Source: CAVQOB01 sp963714325
GTDB taxonomy: Bacteria > Pseudomonadota > Alphaproteobacteria > Rhizobiales > Hyphomicrobiaceae
Assembly (NCBI GenBank): GCA_963714325.1
Contig: CAVQOB010000009.1
Location: forward strand, 1 to 64,000
Reading direction: 5' to 3'
DNA length: 64,000 nucleotides
This document shows, one piece after another, positions 32,991-42,407 of this stretch. The notes under the pieces are model-generated. The model was not told the DNA's origin. It ran no database searches and saw only the letters and a list, made by a program, of their open reading frames with translations. Made by a program: the position numbers and the translations under genes. The stretch's first letter is position 1, and each line of letters starts with the position of its first letter.

Positions 32991-35477
32991 TCATGATTGG
33001 ACTTTCGCGTTCGTTGGGTCGAATGGGGCCTGCAGGCTTGCTCGCACGGGAATACAGGTGCCGGCGATATCCACTTCCCAGGCTTGTTCGGCGACGGCTG
33101 CGCGGGTCAAAGCGACGCCGCCGGTTGCAATGTTGGCCAACATGACGGTGCGGTCGAATGCTGCGCCAAAGGCGGCCGAGGTTACTTCGCCGATCGCCCG
33201 GCCATCACGCAATACCAACTCGCCACCGTGTGCCATCGGGGCATTCGGATCGCTGGCCACAAGGCTGATTATGCGGCGTGCGGGTGGCGCCCTGCCGTTG
33301 GCGATGAGTGCTTCGCTACCGATAAATCCGCCTTCCTTGGCGAGCTTGACGGCAAAGCCCAGTCCCGCTTCGTATGGTGTGGTATCGGGCGTGAGTTCGC
33401 GTCCCCAGGCCCGATAGCCTTTTTCGATCCGTAGTCCCTCTAGCGCATAGTAGCCGGCGTCGCGAATGCCGAGATCGCCACCGGCCGTCATCAGAGCGTC
33501 GTACGCAGTTGTCGCGAATTCTGTCGGTATAAAAAGCTCCCACCCAAGTTCGCCGACATACGTGCGGCGGCATGCGAGCACTGTCGCGTGTCCGATTTCG
33601 ATCGATCGAACTGAGCCAAAGGGAAAGTTGCTCGCATCCAATGGTGATTGGCTGACCCGCTGCAGCAAGCTGCGCGCATTGGGTCCCATGACGGCGAGCA
33701 CGGCATAGGCCGACGTGATGTCGGTCAAGGTTGCGGCCGCACCATCCCGGACGTTACGTCGGATCCAATCGGCATCGCGTACGGCTTGCGCTGTGCCGGT
33801 AACGATCATGAATTCCGTTGGCGACAAACGCGAAATGGTCACATCGCTTTCGTATCCACCGCGCGTGTTCAGCATGCCGGTATAGACGCTGGTTCCGACG
33901 GGAACGGCGATGTCGTTGGTGCACAACCGGTTCAGTTCTGCCTCGGCATCAGCGCCCTGGACCAGGAACTTCGCGAACGAGGTCATGTCGAAAATGGCGA
34001 CGGCTTCGCGCGTTGCTTTCTGCTCGGCAACTGCCCAGGGAAACCAGTTCTGGCGATTCCATCCGTATTCGATGGCGCGCGGCGCGCCCTGCTTGAACGC
34101 ATCGGGCGGCGCAAACACGTTCGGCCGTTCCCAGCCCATCTTTGAGCCCCAAATGGCGCCCTTGGTGTCGAGCCGATCGAACAGCGGCGAGCGGCGGAAG
34201 GGTCGTGCCGTTTCAAATTCGCGGTTAGGCCAGGGCATCATGTAGTGCAGCCCCAATACTTCGCCAACACGGTCCTTGAGCCAGGCTGTATTCATGTTGA
34301 AGGCGCCGAAGCGGCGGATGTCGACCGGCCATAGATCCATCTGTGGTTCGCCTTTGTCGATCCATTCAGCAAGCGCCATCCCGGCACCACCCGACGAGGC
34401 GATACCCATCGAATTAAATCCGGCTGCAACAAAAAGCCCTTGAACACCCGGTGCTGCGCCCATGATGTAGTTATTGTCGGCGGTGAAGCTTTCTGGGCCG
34501 TTGATGAAGCGCTTGACCTCAGCGGTTTCCAGCGCCGGGACTCGCTGGATCGCGTTCTGCATGAGAATTTCGAACTGATCCCAATCATCAGGCAGCAGCT
34601 GAAACTCGAACGGCTCGGGGATCCCCTGCATGCCCCACGGCTTGGCCTTTGGTTCGAAACCGCCCATCAGCAGGCCGCCAACCTCCTCCTTAAAATAAAT
34701 GTAGCCGTCTGGATCACGCAAACAGGGCAGGTCAGTGTGCACCTGTGGAACCTTGCCAGTGACGATGTACATGTGTTCGCAAGCATGCAGCGGAATCGGA
34801 ATGCCGACACTGGCGGCCAACGCGCGCGACCACATGCCACCAGCTATGACGACTGTATCGGTGTTGATCGTTCCATGGGCTGTGCGAACGGATTTCGCGC
34901 GCCCGTTGCTGGCGTCGATGTCGAGGACCTTGGTCTGTTCCAGGATTTTGACGCCGCGCGCGCGTGCGCCTTTTGCAAGGGCCTGTGTAATGTCCGCCGG
35001 ATTTGCCTTGCCATCGCCCGGCAACCACACCGCACCAATGAGATCGTCCGTGCGCATGGGTGCCCATTTGTCAGCTGCCTGAGCTGGTGAGAGGACTTCG
35101 CAGTCGACGCCTTGCACGCGTGCTGATGCCGCAACGCGCCGGAGCAATGTCATGCGCTCTTCGGTGCGGGCGACGGTCAGCGACCCGCACTGCTTCCAGC
35201 CGGTTGAGAGACCAGTCTCTGCTTCCAGGCCGGCGTAGAGCTCCGTTGAGTAGCGGATCAACTTGGTTAGGCTGCCATGGCCGCGCAATTGGCCGACGAG
35301 TCCGGCTGCGTGCCATGTGGTGCCGCCAGAGAGGCGCCCCTGCTCCAGCAAGATGACATCGTTCCAGCCAAGTTTGGCGAGGTGATAGGCAATGGAGCAG
35401 CCAGCGATGCCGCCGCCTACAATGATGGCACGAGCGTGGCTCGGTTGGCCCGATGCGGTTGCGCTTGTCCGATTCAT
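32991..35477 (-). CDS. FAD-GcvT dehydrogenase (dimethylglycine/sarcosine dehydrogenase type)
   Basis: 828 residues from the ATG at 35477; the frame stays open to 35696 but resemblance starts here. Residues 15-370 are the FAD oxidase part (IIVGGGIAGCSIAYHLA; GGTTWHAAGLVGQLRG with the HAAGL flavin-His motif). A middle domain is followed by a GcvT aminomethyl-transfer part (about 430-815; YTGMLNTRGGYESDVTISRL, RRTYVGELGWELFIPTE). Such enzymes oxidise N-methyl groups and pass the one-carbon unit to tetrahydrofolate. It could take dimethyl- or methyl-amines from the phosphonate or betaine pool; the substrate is unproven. Confidence 0.88.
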   Translation of the reverse strand: MNRTSATASGQPSHARAIIVGGGIAGCSIAYHLAKLGWNDVILLEQGRLSGGTTWHAAGLVGQLRGHGSLTKLIRYSTELYAGLEAETGLSTGWKQCGSLTVARTEERMTLLRRVAASARVQGVDCEVLSPAQAADKWAPMRTDDLIGAVWLPGDGKANPADITQALAKGARARGVKILEQTKVLDIDASNGRAKSVRTAHGTINTDTVVIAGGMWSRALAASVGIPIPLHACEHMYIVTGKVPQVHTDLPCLRDPDGYIYFKEEVGGLLMGGFEPKAKPWGMQGIPEPFEFQLLPDDWDQFEILMQNAIQRVPALETAEVKRFINGPESFTADNNYIMGAAPGVQGLFVAAGFNSMGIASSGGAGMALAEWIDKGEPQMDLWPVDIRRFGAFNMNTAWLKDRVGEVLGLHYMMPWPNREFETARPFRRSPLFDRLDTKGAIWGSKMGWERPNVFAPPDAFKQGAPRAIEYGWNRQNWFPWAVAEQKATREAVAIFDMTSFAKFLVQGADAEAELNRLCTNDIAVPVGTSVYTGMLNTRGGYESDVTISRLSPTEFMIVTGTAQAVRDADWIRRNVRDGAAATLTDITSAYAVLAVMGPNARSLLQRVSQSPLDASNFPFGSVRSIEIGHATVLACRRTYVGELGWELFIPTEFATTAYDALMTAGGDLGIRDAGYYALEGLRIEKGYRAWGRELTPDTTPYEAGLGFAVKLAKEGGFIGSEALIANGRAPPARRIISLVASDPNAPMAHGGELVLRDGRAIGEVTSAAFGAAFDRTVMLANIATGGVALTRAAVAEQAWEVDIAGTCIPVRASLQAPFDPTNAKVQS

Positions 35478-35867
35478 GGAAAGGCGGTCCTTTGTAAAGT
35501 TGCTATGCATTTGGTTGAGGAAGCCTAGGACGAAATCGGCGACAGAAGCCATGGGATCTCGCCAATAGCTGGTCTTCCGCAGGTGAACGGCGTCGTTGAT
35601 TGCATGTGCAGTGGCTGATGCAGTGCAGCATGGTGCAGTATTAGTTGCGTGCTCGATTTCGCCGATGCTGCCAGTGTTACAACGTTTATCGCCCATTCTT
35701 TCATAGGGAATTCAAAGGTCTTCGCCTGCAGCTCGCATTGGCGGTGCCGGAGCAATATTGGTTGCAATGGCGGTCGCGCAAACCGCAATGCATTGAAGGG
35801 ATGACCTTGCGGCTTGACACGGAACTGCTAGCATTCTCGCAATGCATCTATCCTGGCAGGCGAACGC
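35478..35867. other. Divergent intergenic region, 390 bp, between the FAD-GcvT gene and the Liv operon
   Basis: No gene is supported. It must hold promoters for both directions. A TTGACA lies at 35814-35819, but the hexamer 17 bp downstream (TCGCAA) is a poor -10. Around 35607-35640 the pentamer TGCAG occurs four times within about 40 bp, perhaps a regulator site; not proven. Confidence 0.4.
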
Positions 35868-36659
35868 ATGATGGTTCCGACCGACGACGCGATGCTGCGG
35901 GTAGAGGCGGTAACGCGCAGCTTCTATGGCGTTCATGCACTTAACGGCGTATCGCTGTCGGTTCTGGGACACGGCATCACAGGTTTGATCGGCCCGAACG
36001 GCGCCGGCAAGACCACGCTTTTCAATTGCATCACTGGCGTGATTCCACCAGATGGCGGCCGCATCATCTTCAACAGTCGCGACATTACAGGGAGGCGACC
36101 GGATCAGATTACACGCTCCGGATTGGTGCGTACTTTTCAAATCGCGCGCGGGCTTCCGCGCCTGAGCGTGCGGGACAACATGATGTTGTATGGTAAGGCC
36201 CAACCGGGTGAAACTCTTTGGTCCGCCGTCACACAATCGCGATCGGGGCATCAACGTGAGGCTGAACTCCATGACAAGGCCGTTGCCATCGCGGCTCAAC
36301 TCAACTTGTCGCGCGTGCTGAACAATCCCGCATCCGATCTTTCGGGCGGGCAGAAAAAGCTGCTGGAAATTGGCAGAGCCTTGATGACGGAACCCAAGAT
36401 GCTCATGCTCGATGAGCCGGTCGCAGGTGTCAATCCGACACTGGCCCGTGAGATCGGCGATCATCTTAGAGCGCTCACATCGGAAGGGCTGCCCATCCTA
36501 TTGATCGAACATCATATGGATGTCGTCGGCCGTCTTTGTGACCGGGTCATTGTTTTGGCCGAAGGCAAGCATCTCGCAGATGGCTCATTTGAGGACATTG
36601 TTGGCAACGAGCACGTCCAGGAAGCTTACATGGGCCGCCGTAGGCGGAGGACGGCTTGA
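35868..36659 (+). CDS. Branched-chain-type ABC transporter ATPase (LivG-like)
   Basis: 263 residues. Walker A GPNGAGKTT, Q-loop RTFQIARGLP, signature LSGGQKKLLE, Walker B LMLDEPVAGVNP and switch LIEHHMDVV mark the LivG type. First gene of an operon of at least eight same-strand genes with a complete Liv-type importer followed by GAF and amidohydrolase genes. The following gene overlaps its stop by a base or two (TTGA). The transported compound is not necessarily an amino acid; HAAT-family importers also take amides and ureas. Confidence 0.9.
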   Translation: MMVPTDDAMLRVEAVTRSFYGVHALNGVSLSVLGHGITGLIGPNGAGKTTLFNCITGVIPPDGGRIIFNSRDITGRRPDQITRSGLVRTFQIARGLPRLSVRDNMMLYGKAQPGETLWSAVTQSRSGHQREAELHDKAVAIAAQLNLSRVLNNPASDLSGGQKKLLEIGRALMTEPKMLMLDEPVAGVNPTLAREIGDHLRALTSEGLPILLIEHHMDVVGRLCDRVIVLAEGKHLADGSFEDIVGNEHVQEAYMGRRRRRTA

Positions 36660-37369
36660 TAAATCAATTGTCGGCAACGGGCATTGTCGCGGGTTACGGT
36701 ACCAGTGACGAAATACTCAAGGGTGTTGATTTTGTAGTAGGCGCAAAGGAAATCGTTTGCATTATTGGCCCGAACGGTGCGGGAAAATCGACGTTGCTTA
36801 AAACGCTGGCGGGGCTTCTCAAGCCGAAGAGCGGAGTCGTCGTGCTGGACGGCACCGACATCACCGGCAAGGCTCCACGTGAGATCGCGCGGCTCGGCGT
36901 AGCGTATGTCCCGCAAGAGCACAACATCTTCCCCACGCTCACGCTGCGCGAAAACTTGGAGATGGGCGGGTATACCGATTCCAAAGCCATCGAGCGCCGG
37001 ATCTCCGACGTGTTCCGGCGATTTCCAGTTCTTGAGCGCAAACGGCGACAGGCGGCTCGCACGCTCTCCGGCGGCGAACGACAGATACTGGCCATGGCGA
37101 TGGCGCTGATGGTTGAACCGCGTGTGCTTTTGCTCGATGAGCCGTCGGCTGGTCTATCACCAGTTGCGGCGGAAATCCTCTTCGAGGCAATCGTCCAGAT
37201 CAATCGCCAAGGACTTGCGATCGGCATGGTCGAACAGAATGCTAACGAGGCACTCGCCATCGCACATCGGGCGTACGTTTTAGTCGATGGTCGGAATGCC
37301 CGGACGGGCGACGCGGCAACTCTTGCCGGCGATCCTGATATCCGGCGCGTTTTTCTGGGCGGCGCATGA
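36656..37369 (+). CDS. Branched-chain-type ABC transporter ATPase (LivF-like)
   Basis: 237 residues, starting with TTG inside the stop of the LivG-like gene, with GGAGG shortly upstream. Walker A GPNGAGKST, signature TLSGGERQILAMA, Walker B VLLLDEPSAGLSP and the LivF-typical YVPQEHNIFPTLTLRENLEMG are seen. It pairs with the LivG-like protein to power the two permeases encoded downstream. Confidence 0.9.
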   Translation: MINQLSATGIVAGYGTSDEILKGVDFVVGAKEIVCIIGPNGAGKSTLLKTLAGLLKPKSGVVVLDGTDITGKAPREIARLGVAYVPQEHNIFPTLTLRENLEMGGYTDSKAIERRISDVFRRFPVLERKRRQAARTLSGGERQILAMAMALMVEPRVLLLDEPSAGLSPVAAEILFEAIVQINRQGLAIGMVEQNANEALAIAHRAYVLVDGRNARTGDAATLAGDPDIRRVFLGGA

Positions 37370-37437
37370 GAGACCAATCGCCAGGGCGGGCGATCCAGCA
37401 TAGCGTAGTGATATTACCAGCCAACAGGAGACAACCC

Positions 37438-38637
37438 ATGACGCGAGTGACACGCCGAACTGCTCTCAAGATAGCTGCGACAGGTGTCGCTGCAGCGACA
37501 TTGCCAGTGCGGGCGTCGGCTCAGGGCGAGCCGATCAAGGTAGGGATTCTCACACCTCTCACCGGCGCAGGCGGTAACGATGGTCCACGGATGCTGAAGG
37601 CCATGCAGGCTGTGTTTGATGAAGTGAACAAAGCCGGTGGCGTCCTCGGCCGCAAGATTGATCCGGTGATTGAGGACGATCAAACTAATCCGGAAGCGGC
37701 CGTCCGTGCTGCGCGCAAACTGATTGAAGTGAACAAAGTGCCGATCATCATGGGGACTTGGGCATCGGCCGTGACCGCTGCGGTGGCTCCGGTGTGCTGG
37801 GAATCCAAGACATTCATAATGACGGTATCGGGTGCCGATTCGATCACCTTGTTGCCACATCAAGGTTTTTTGATCCGCACGCAGCCAAGTAGTAAATTGC
37901 AGGCGACGAGCCATGCTGATTTCATCGCCAGTATGGGACACAAACGTGTCGCGGTCATTGGAATTCAGGCGCCGTTCGCATTGCCTACAAAAGAACATCT
38001 CGATTCGGTTCTGAAGTCGAAAGGCGGAAGTGTCGTCTCGCATATCATCTATGAGAAGGACAAGCCCACCTATCGCTCAGAGATTGATCAAGCGATGAAG
38101 GAGAAGCCAGATTTTCTGTACCTGAACGGTTACGCGCCCGATACGGTTGTGATCCTGCGCGACCTCTATAAGGCCAATATCGACCTCGGCAAGTTCTGCC
38201 AATCCTATGCCGTTCCGCAGAAGACGCTCGACGGAGTTCCGCCAGAAGTGTCCGAGGGCGTTATGACAGGGCAACCATCAGCAGACATAGATAGCAAGGG
38301 TTACGGTCTCGCGACCGCGCGACTTGGCGCAAAAGAGATTGACGGCTTTGAGGCACAGGCGACTGACTGGGCGAGCCTCGCGGTCCTGACCTTGGCCAAG
38401 GCTAAAGAAGTCTCTGGCGTTGCGCTGAAGGACAATGTCCGCAAAATAAGCCAAGGTTCCGGGCAGAAGGTCTACAGCGCTGTCGAAGGGCTGGCGGCGT
38501 TGGCCGCAAACAAGGAGATCAACTACGAAGGCGCTTCAGGCCCCTGCGACTTCACTGAAATCGGTGATATCTCAGGATGCCGCTTCCGCTACATGAAAGT
38601 GACGAAAGGGAAACTTGAGTTCTTAAAACTCGTCTGA
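37438..38637 (+). CDS. Liv-type periplasmic binding protein (receptor family ligand-binding)
   Basis: 399 residues from the ATG at 37438; a Tat-like leader TRRTALKIAATGVAAATLP precedes the cleavage near ASAQ-GE. The mature part shows the LivJ-like fold: IKVGILTPLTGAGG, VIEDDQTNPEAAVRAARKLI, IIMGTWASAVTAAVAP and DFLYLNGYAPDTVV. A tail ending YMKVTKGKLEFLKLV is typical. It should bind the imported compound in the periplasm and deliver it to the LivH/LivM-like permeases. Confidence 0.9.
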   Translation: MTRVTRRTALKIAATGVAAATLPVRASAQGEPIKVGILTPLTGAGGNDGPRMLKAMQAVFDEVNKAGGVLGRKIDPVIEDDQTNPEAAVRAARKLIEVNKVPIIMGTWASAVTAAVAPVCWESKTFIMTVSGADSITLLPHQGFLIRTQPSSKLQATSHADFIASMGHKRVAVIGIQAPFALPTKEHLDSVLKSKGGSVVSHIIYEKDKPTYRSEIDQAMKEKPDFLYLNGYAPDTVVILRDLYKANIDLGKFCQSYAVPQKTLDGVPPEVSEGVMTGQPSADIDSKGYGLATARLGAKEIDGFEAQATDWASLAVLTLAKAKEVSGVALKDNVRKISQGSGQKVYSAVEGLAALAANKEINYEGASGPCDFTEIGDISGCRFRYMKVTKGKLEFLKLV

Positions 38638-38707
38638 TCCAAACGGGGTCGCGGCGCGCAGACGTGCCGGATCCTCTCATTTTGCATGTTGTAGCGGGCG
38701 GCCACGG

Positions 38708-39568
38708 ATGGAAGTTCTGCAATTGATATTGAATGGCCTGATGGCGGGGACGATCCTTGCCATTCCGGCCATTGGATTAACGTCGATCTTTGCAGTATTG
38801 CGATTTACGAACTTCGCCCTGGCTTCCCATATGACCATCGGCACGTATGCGGGCTTTGTTGCCAACACGATGCTTGGTCTGCCCGTCATACCCTCATTGT
38901 TGGCGTCGTTCGTGATTGCGGGTCTGGTTGGGCTGCTCTCGGATGAGTATGTACTAAAGCCATTGCGTCAGTCGGGCTTTATCACAACGGCCATCGGTTC
39001 GATTGCGTTGACCATTCTGCTTGAGAACATGGTCCGGTTCGTTTTCGGCAATCAAATGCGCGGTTACAACCTGCCACTCCGCCGCGACTGGGTGATTTCT
39101 GGGCTTCGCATCAGTCCGCAACAAATTGAGAATATTGTTTTTGCGGTCGTTGTGATGGTACTTCTATTCGCATTCCTCTCAATGACTCAGACCGGCAAAG
39201 CCATGCGTGCGGTCGCCGACAATCCAATGCTAGCGGCGATCAAGGGCATTAATGCGGACATGATGGCGCGGATCGTCTCGTTCGTTGGGATGGGGTTGGC
39301 GGGGCTTGGCGGCATGCTGATCGGGCTCGATACGACCATCGACCCACTTGTCGGGTTCAAGACAATCCTTTCCATTTTCGCAGCAGCCGTGGTGGGTGGC
39401 CTCGGCAGTCTGCCAGGTGCCGTCGTTGGCGCACTTGTTATCGGCGTGGCCGAAGAACTGAGCCTTTTAGTGCTCAGTCCAGCATACAGAACTGCAGTTG
39501 GCTTTATTGCAATTCTGCTCGTTCTGACGCTTCGACCGCGCGGCATTCTTGGTGCGCGGGCCTACTAG
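38708..39568 (+). CDS. Branched-chain-type ABC transporter permease (LivH-like)
   Basis: 286 residues, about eight membrane segments. The start LILNGLMAGTILAIPAIGLT and the segment AMRAVADNPMLAAIKGINAD, the cytoplasmic loop contacting the ATPase, followed by GLGSLPGAVVGALVIGVAEE are hallmarks of LivH. It is followed by the LivM-like gene after 12 bp. Confidence 0.9.
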   Translation: MEVLQLILNGLMAGTILAIPAIGLTSIFAVLRFTNFALASHMTIGTYAGFVANTMLGLPVIPSLLASFVIAGLVGLLSDEYVLKPLRQSGFITTAIGSIALTILLENMVRFVFGNQMRGYNLPLRRDWVISGLRISPQQIENIVFAVVVMVLLFAFLSMTQTGKAMRAVADNPMLAAIKGINADMMARIVSFVGMGLAGLGGMLIGLDTTIDPLVGFKTILSIFAAAVVGGLGSLPGAVVGALVIGVAEELSLLVLSPAYRTAVGFIAILLVLTLRPRGILGARAY

Positions 39569-39580
39569 GAGACGGCGGGT

Positions 39581-40522
39581 ATGGAACATTATTTCGTCGC
39601 AATGGCGGTCACGGCTGGTCTCTATGCGATCATGGCACTCGGCATGAACGTCATCTGGGGCATGGCCGGGTTGATCAATCTTGGACTGGTCGGTTTTTTT
39701 GCCGTTGGCGCCTATACCTCTGGTTTGCTGACGCTAAAACTGGGTTGGCCAATTTTTGCCGGCGTCATAGCAGGTGCGGCCGCCGCGTCCATGGTAGGGG
39801 TGATGGTGGCGTTGATCACCGTACGGCTCAAAGGAGACTATCTCGCGATCGTGACCCTTGGGTTTGCCGAGACAATGCGCATCATCATGTCAAATGAGCT
39901 TTGGATCGCCAACGGCACCGACGGGCTATCCGGCATTCCGGGACCAATGCGGCAGGTATTGGGGCCGCACGGTTTCAATTTGCTCTACCTTTGCATTGTG
40001 ACGGCAATTGTCGTTGTTCTCTTCTTTCTGTTCGAGCGCCTAGCACACGCCCCATTCGGCCGCGTGCTGCGTGGCATCCGTGAAGACGAACAAATTGTGC
40101 AGGTCGCGGGCAAGAACGTGCTGCTTTTCAAGGTCAAAGCATTCGCGGTCGGTACGGCTGCACTTGGATTGGCAGGCGCGTTGTACGGGCACTACACTAG
40201 CTACATTGCGCCGGATCTGTTTGCCCCACTGTTGACGCTCTATATCAAGCTCTCGCTACTGGCGGGTGGACTTGGCAATAATCTCGGCGCGATCGTTGGG
40301 GCTGTGCTTGTCGTCTTCTTCCTGGAATCGACGCGCTTCATCGTCCCGCACATTCCCAGTCTCAGCGCCGTGCAAGGCGCGGCGCTGCGTGAAATCTTGA
40401 TCGCGCTGGCATTGCTGCTGGTCCTGCGGGTTCACAGCAAGGGTCTAATCCCCGAACGAACCGGTCGTGCCTTCGTGCCCGCGCCGCTATCCGTTACCTC
40501 GTCCAGCACCAGCAAGTCATGA
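39581..40522 (+). CDS. Branched-chain-type ABC transporter permease (LivM-like)
   Basis: 313 residues with about nine membrane segments. MNVIWGMAGLINLGLVGFFA near the start, KGDYLAIVTLGFAE and GRVLRGIREDEQIVQVAGKN (ATPase-contact loop) are typical of LivM. It closes the set of five importer genes. The downstream GAF gene starts ten bases later. Confidence 0.9.
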   Translation: MEHYFVAMAVTAGLYAIMALGMNVIWGMAGLINLGLVGFFAVGAYTSGLLTLKLGWPIFAGVIAGAAAASMVGVMVALITVRLKGDYLAIVTLGFAETMRIIMSNELWIANGTDGLSGIPGPMRQVLGPHGFNLLYLCIVTAIVVVLFFLFERLAHAPFGRVLRGIREDEQIVQVAGKNVLLFKVKAFAVGTAALGLAGALYGHYTSYIAPDLFAPLLTLYIKLSLLAGGLGNNLGAIVGAVLVVFFLESTRFIVPHIPSLSAVQGAALREILIALALLLVLRVHSKGLIPERTGRAFVPAPLSVTSSSTSKS

Positions 40523-40531
40523 GAACCCGCT

Positions 40532-41056
40532 ATGCCAACCAAGTTCCGAGACCTGACAACCGCTGATGTCGCAGCCCTCATTGCCCTCAGCAACGAAGTG
40601 CCTGATCGCGGTAGAATCTACACGTCGGTCGAGCGGGTCGCGGCTGAGACGTGCGGTTGGGTACTCTTGACCACGCTGAAATACAATGAAGCCGAGCAGG
40701 TGGTCGAGCGCGTGCACTCGAGCGATGAAAAAGCATACCCGCTTGGGGGCAAGAAGCCGCTCAACAAGATCACGACAAGTCACCGCGCGATGGATCGCGG
40801 CGAAGTCTTCCTTGCGGTCGACCGTGCTGCAGTGAAGCAGGCCTTCTTCGATCATGAATTGATTTTTTCGTTGGGTATTTCAGCCATCCTCAATGCCCCG
40901 ATCCGGCTTGGTGGGCGACGGCTCGGTACGCTAAATTTCTGCGGCGTTGAAGGCACTTACGGGCCGAAAGAGATTGCGGCGGCGAAGATTCTGGCGGGGC
41001 TGCTGGTGCCATCCATTATGCAGGAAATTGATGGTCCGCTAACGCTGCCGTCCTAG
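40532..41056 (+). CDS. GAF-domain protein
   Basis: 174 residues, nearly the whole chain one GAF domain (about 30-165): RIYTSVERVAAETCGWVLLTTLKY at the start and ILNAPIRLGGRRLGTLNFCG near the end. No DNA-binding or kinase part is attached. GAF proteins bind small molecules. Between an importer and two hydrolases, it may sense or bind the imported compound, or have an unrecognised enzymatic role. The call is firm on the domain, weak on function. Confidence 0.75.
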   Translation: MPTKFRDLTTADVAALIALSNEVPDRGRIYTSVERVAAETCGWVLLTTLKYNEAEQVVERVHSSDEKAYPLGGKKPLNKITTSHRAMDRGEVFLAVDRAAVKQAFFDHELIFSLGISAILNAPIRLGGRRLGTLNFCGVEGTYGPKEIAAAKILAGLLVPSIMQEIDGPLTLPS

Positions 41057-41152
41057 CGTTAGAGGCATGCAGCTGGTGTGAGTTGACGGCCTGCACCCAA
41101 GCGGCAGCATTTGAAGGCCGCCCCGTTACCCCACTCACAAGGATCGACCGTC

Positions 41153-42388
41153 ATGACCGTTTTGCACTTCAAGAACTTCGAGATGCTCGATCCGGATGCT
41201 GGCGAGACGCGCGGCGGGTACGAACTGCTGGTCGAAGGCGACAAGATCAAGGAAGTATCCCCCAAGGCTATCAAGATTGCCAAAGCGGACGTTGTCGATT
41301 GCGGCAAGCGCACACTAATGCCAGGTCTGATCGACAGTCACGTGCATGTGGTCTTGTCGGAGGTGGTGATCCGTAACATGGAGAGCGTGCCATTGACGCT
41401 GATGAGTGCGCGCGCGGCGGATTTGATGCGGCGCATGCTGGATCGCGGGTTCACGAGTGTGCGCGATACAGGTGGCGCAGACTGGGGACTGAAGGAGGCG
41501 ACGGAGAAGTGGCTATTCCCAGGGCCGAGATTATTTATTGCAGGCCGCGCGATCGGTCCGACAGGCGGTCATAGTGACGGCCGGCGCCGTACAGACGCGG
41601 GGTCACGCTGTCACTGTTGCAACGCCTTGTCATTCTCGATGGGTATTGCCGACGGCGTCGCAGAGGTTCGCCGCGCGGTGCGTGAGGAGATGCGGCAGGG
41701 GTGTGACCAAGTCAAGATAATGATGTCGGGTGGCGTGGCGTCCCCCTATGATCCACTCGATAGCCTGCAGTTCTCCATGGAAGAAGTCGAGGCAGCCGTC
41801 GAGGAGGCGACGGCATTCGGGCGTTACGTCTGTGCCCACGCCTATACTCCGGAAGCCATCACACGTGCCGCCAAAGCAGGCGTGCGGACCATTGAACATG
41901 GCAACCTGATCGACGACGCATCGGCTAAGATGATGGCAGCCAAGGGCATGTTTCTCGTTGCCAATCTGGTGACTTATTTTGAAATGAAGAAGCGCGCGAG
42001 CGAATATGGCATGAGCGCGGAAATGTTGCAGAAGAATGATCTGGTGATCGACGGTGCGCTTAAGTCGCTCGAGATTTGTAAACGTAATGGAGTTCCGGTT
42101 GCCTACGGGACAGACCTACTAGGACAGTTGCAGGTTGCCCAGTCAGACGAGTTTACAATCCGGGCGCAAGTGGTGTCCCCCGCCGAGATAATCCGTTCTG
42201 CAACAACTATTGGCGCTCAGGTCGTCCGGATGGAAGGAAAACTTGGATGCCTTAAGCCCGGTGCGTTGGCCGATCTGCTCGTTGTCGACGGCAATCCACT
42301 GAACGATTTGAAACTGTTGCAAGGGGATGGCAAGCATCTCACAGCAATCATGAAGGGCGGGCGGTTCCACAAAAATCGGCTGAACTGA
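41153..42388 (+). CDS. Metal-dependent amidohydrolase, imidazolonepropionase-like (copy 1)
   Basis: 411 residues from the ATG at 41153. Metal-binding LIDSHVHVV, the probable carbamylated Lys in VKIMMSGGVASPYD, His in VCAHAYTPEA, His in TIEHGNLID and Asp in VAYGTDLLG complete the binuclear amidohydrolase site. GPTGGHSDGRRR and a Cys-rich CHCC follow the family pattern of prolidase-like amidohydrolases. It should hydrolyse an amide, lactam or X-Pro-type bond. It is closely related to the next gene, so the pair arose by duplication or acts on two related substrates. Confidence 0.88.
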   Translation: MTVLHFKNFEMLDPDAGETRGGYELLVEGDKIKEVSPKAIKIAKADVVDCGKRTLMPGLIDSHVHVVLSEVVIRNMESVPLTLMSARAADLMRRMLDRGFTSVRDTGGADWGLKEATEKWLFPGPRLFIAGRAIGPTGGHSDGRRRTDAGSRCHCCNALSFSMGIADGVAEVRRAVREEMRQGCDQVKIMMSGGVASPYDPLDSLQFSMEEVEAAVEEATAFGRYVCAHAYTPEAITRAAKAGVRTIEHGNLIDDASAKMMAAKGMFLVANLVTYFEMKKRASEYGMSAEMLQKNDLVIDGALKSLEICKRNGVPVAYGTDLLGQLQVAQSDEFTIRAQVVSPAEIIRSATTIGAQVVRMEGKLGCLKPGALADLLVVDGNPLNDLKLLQGDGKHLTAIMKGGRFHKNRLN

Positions 42389-42407
42389 CGTAAACGGGGA
42401 TAGCGCC

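Noticed and set aside
35814..35842. TTGACA as a sigma-70 promoter for the Liv operon.
   Set aside because: No acceptable -10 hexamer at 16-18 bp spacing.
41590..41630. Cys-rich CHCC/CICC segment of the two amidohydrolases as an unusual metal site.
   Set aside because: Both paralogues have it, and to my knowledge related amidohydrolases often carry a similar Cys cluster after the GGHSD motif.
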